Assembly (NCBI GenBank): GCA_965223025.1
Contig: CBDCVP010000022.1
Coordinates: forward strand, 372,001-436,000
Length of the DNA stretch: 64,000 nt
Source: JABDMH01 sp965223025
Lineage (GTDB): Bacteria; Bacteroidota; Bacteroidia; Chitinophagales; Saprospiraceae
Reading direction: 5' to 3'
In this document: positions 63,607-64,000 of the stretch, piece by piece
Layout of the letters: every line of letters begins with the position of its first letter
How positions within the stretch are numbered: the first letter of the stretch is position 1
Translations under genes and position numbers: made by a program
Notes under the pieces: generated by a model
Told to the model about the DNA's origin: nothing
What the model saw: only the letters and a program-made list of their open reading frames with translations
The model's database searches: none

Positions 63607-64000
63607 AGATAGATACGACTTTCTTCCTAATCCCGGGATATACTTTGAGGGCTGCTTCCAGGCAATCCATGGCCAGTGTCAGGGCCTGAACATCCAAGAT
63701 ATAGGCAATTCTCACCTCGTCTTTACCTTTTCCAGGTGTGGCATAGAATCCAGTTCCTGGTGCAAGCATGACGGTATTTCCATTATGCGAGAAGTCCGTC
63801 AAAAGCCACGCACAAAACCGATCAGAATCATCAATCGGCAGTTGCACGAACAGGTAAAAAGCTCCTTCAGGTGCATGATAGAGCACATCTTCCATGCGAT
63901 CGAGGCGCTCAAGCAAACTCCTTCGTCGTTCGGTAAAGTCTGCAAGGACCTCTTCGTGGTATCCGGCGGGAAGCTCTAAGGCTCGAATGCCAAAGGCCTG
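63605..64000 (-). CDS. Class I/II aminotransferase, C-terminal part (cut by window end)
   Basis: The last 131 codons of a PLP-dependent aminotransferase whose beginning lies beyond 64000. The frame is open to the window edge and reads QAFGIRALELPAGYHEE at the top. The small-domain pattern APEGAFYLFVQLP, then VMLAPGTGFYATPGKGKDEVRIAYILD, with the conserved substrate-carboxylate arginine in RIAYILD, is typical of aspartate-type fold I aminotransferases. Without the lysine-bearing half, substrate cannot be assigned. A short open frame from 63916 would be only an internal start. Confidence 0.9.
   Translation of the reverse strand, partial: QAFGIRALELPAGYHEEVLADFTERRRSLLERLDRMEDVLYHAPEGAFYLFVQLPIDDSDRFCAWLLTDFSHNGNTVMLAPGTGFYATPGKGKDEVRIAYILDVQALTLAMDCLEAALKVYPGIRKKVVSI

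Overview
The window comes from a chromosome of a Bacteroidota bacterium, most likely a marine or sediment glycan degrader; a Saprospiria- or Cytophagia-like affiliation is a guess from gene content. The main evidence is a SusC/SusD pair, TonB-dependent receptors with N-terminal carboxypeptidase-like domains, a DUF4249 lipoprotein, a hybrid two-component sensor ending in an AraC-type helix-turn-helix, CxPSR sulfatases, a GH109-type enzyme and short lipoprotein signals. About 50 protein genes are supported. No rRNA, tRNA or CRISPR array was recognised.

Layout. 0-5.5 kb: DEAD-box helicase, stand-alone TrpB2, truncated haemoglobin, DinB-like protein and an AraC-family regulator. 5.9-13.4 kb: a compact SusC/SusD locus led by a secreted 728-aa protein of unknown activity. 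13.7-16 kb: an APC permease fused to two Usp domains. 16.5-33.3 kb: a long accessory block with a PqaA-like hydrolase, an unknown polytopic membrane protein, a GH2 enzyme with the exo-glucosaminidase-type Asp/Glu pair, a DegT aminotransferase, a Gfo/Idh/MocA dehydrogenase, an SSS symporter followed by two very small membrane proteins, a DapA/NanA-like lyase, a lipoprotein phosphatase, a ChbG/YdjC-like deacetylase, an esterase-like lipoprotein, a VOC protein and an exported RraA-like protein. Together these suggest uptake and non-phosphorylating breakdown of an amino-sugar compound, which is inference.

33.5-44.2 kb: DUF2461, a GDYXXLXY/DUF2157 membrane pair, an ECF sigma factor overlapping a predicted envelope-spanning anti-sigma-like protein, then a TonB receptor with a DUF4249 partner, a double DUF1080 protein, a VOC protein and a GNAT acetyltransferase. 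44.4-48.4 kb: small membrane protein, phosphoribosyltransferase, TonB receptor and aldo/keto reductase, probably one operon. 48.5-51.5 kb: a hybrid two-component regulator with a TPR-like sensor region.

51.5-52.9 kb is the largest gene-poor stretch. It holds a diverged direct duplication, three strong inverted repeats and a terminator-like hairpin. 52.9-58.9 kb: a GH109-type protein and two sulfatases, with a complete IS982-family element (7-bp target duplication TAGGTTA) inserted 4 bp before the start codon of the second sulfatase. 58.9-63.1 kb: a TolC / MacB-type permease / HlyD export operon without an ATPase gene. The window ends inside a class I/II aminotransferase gene.
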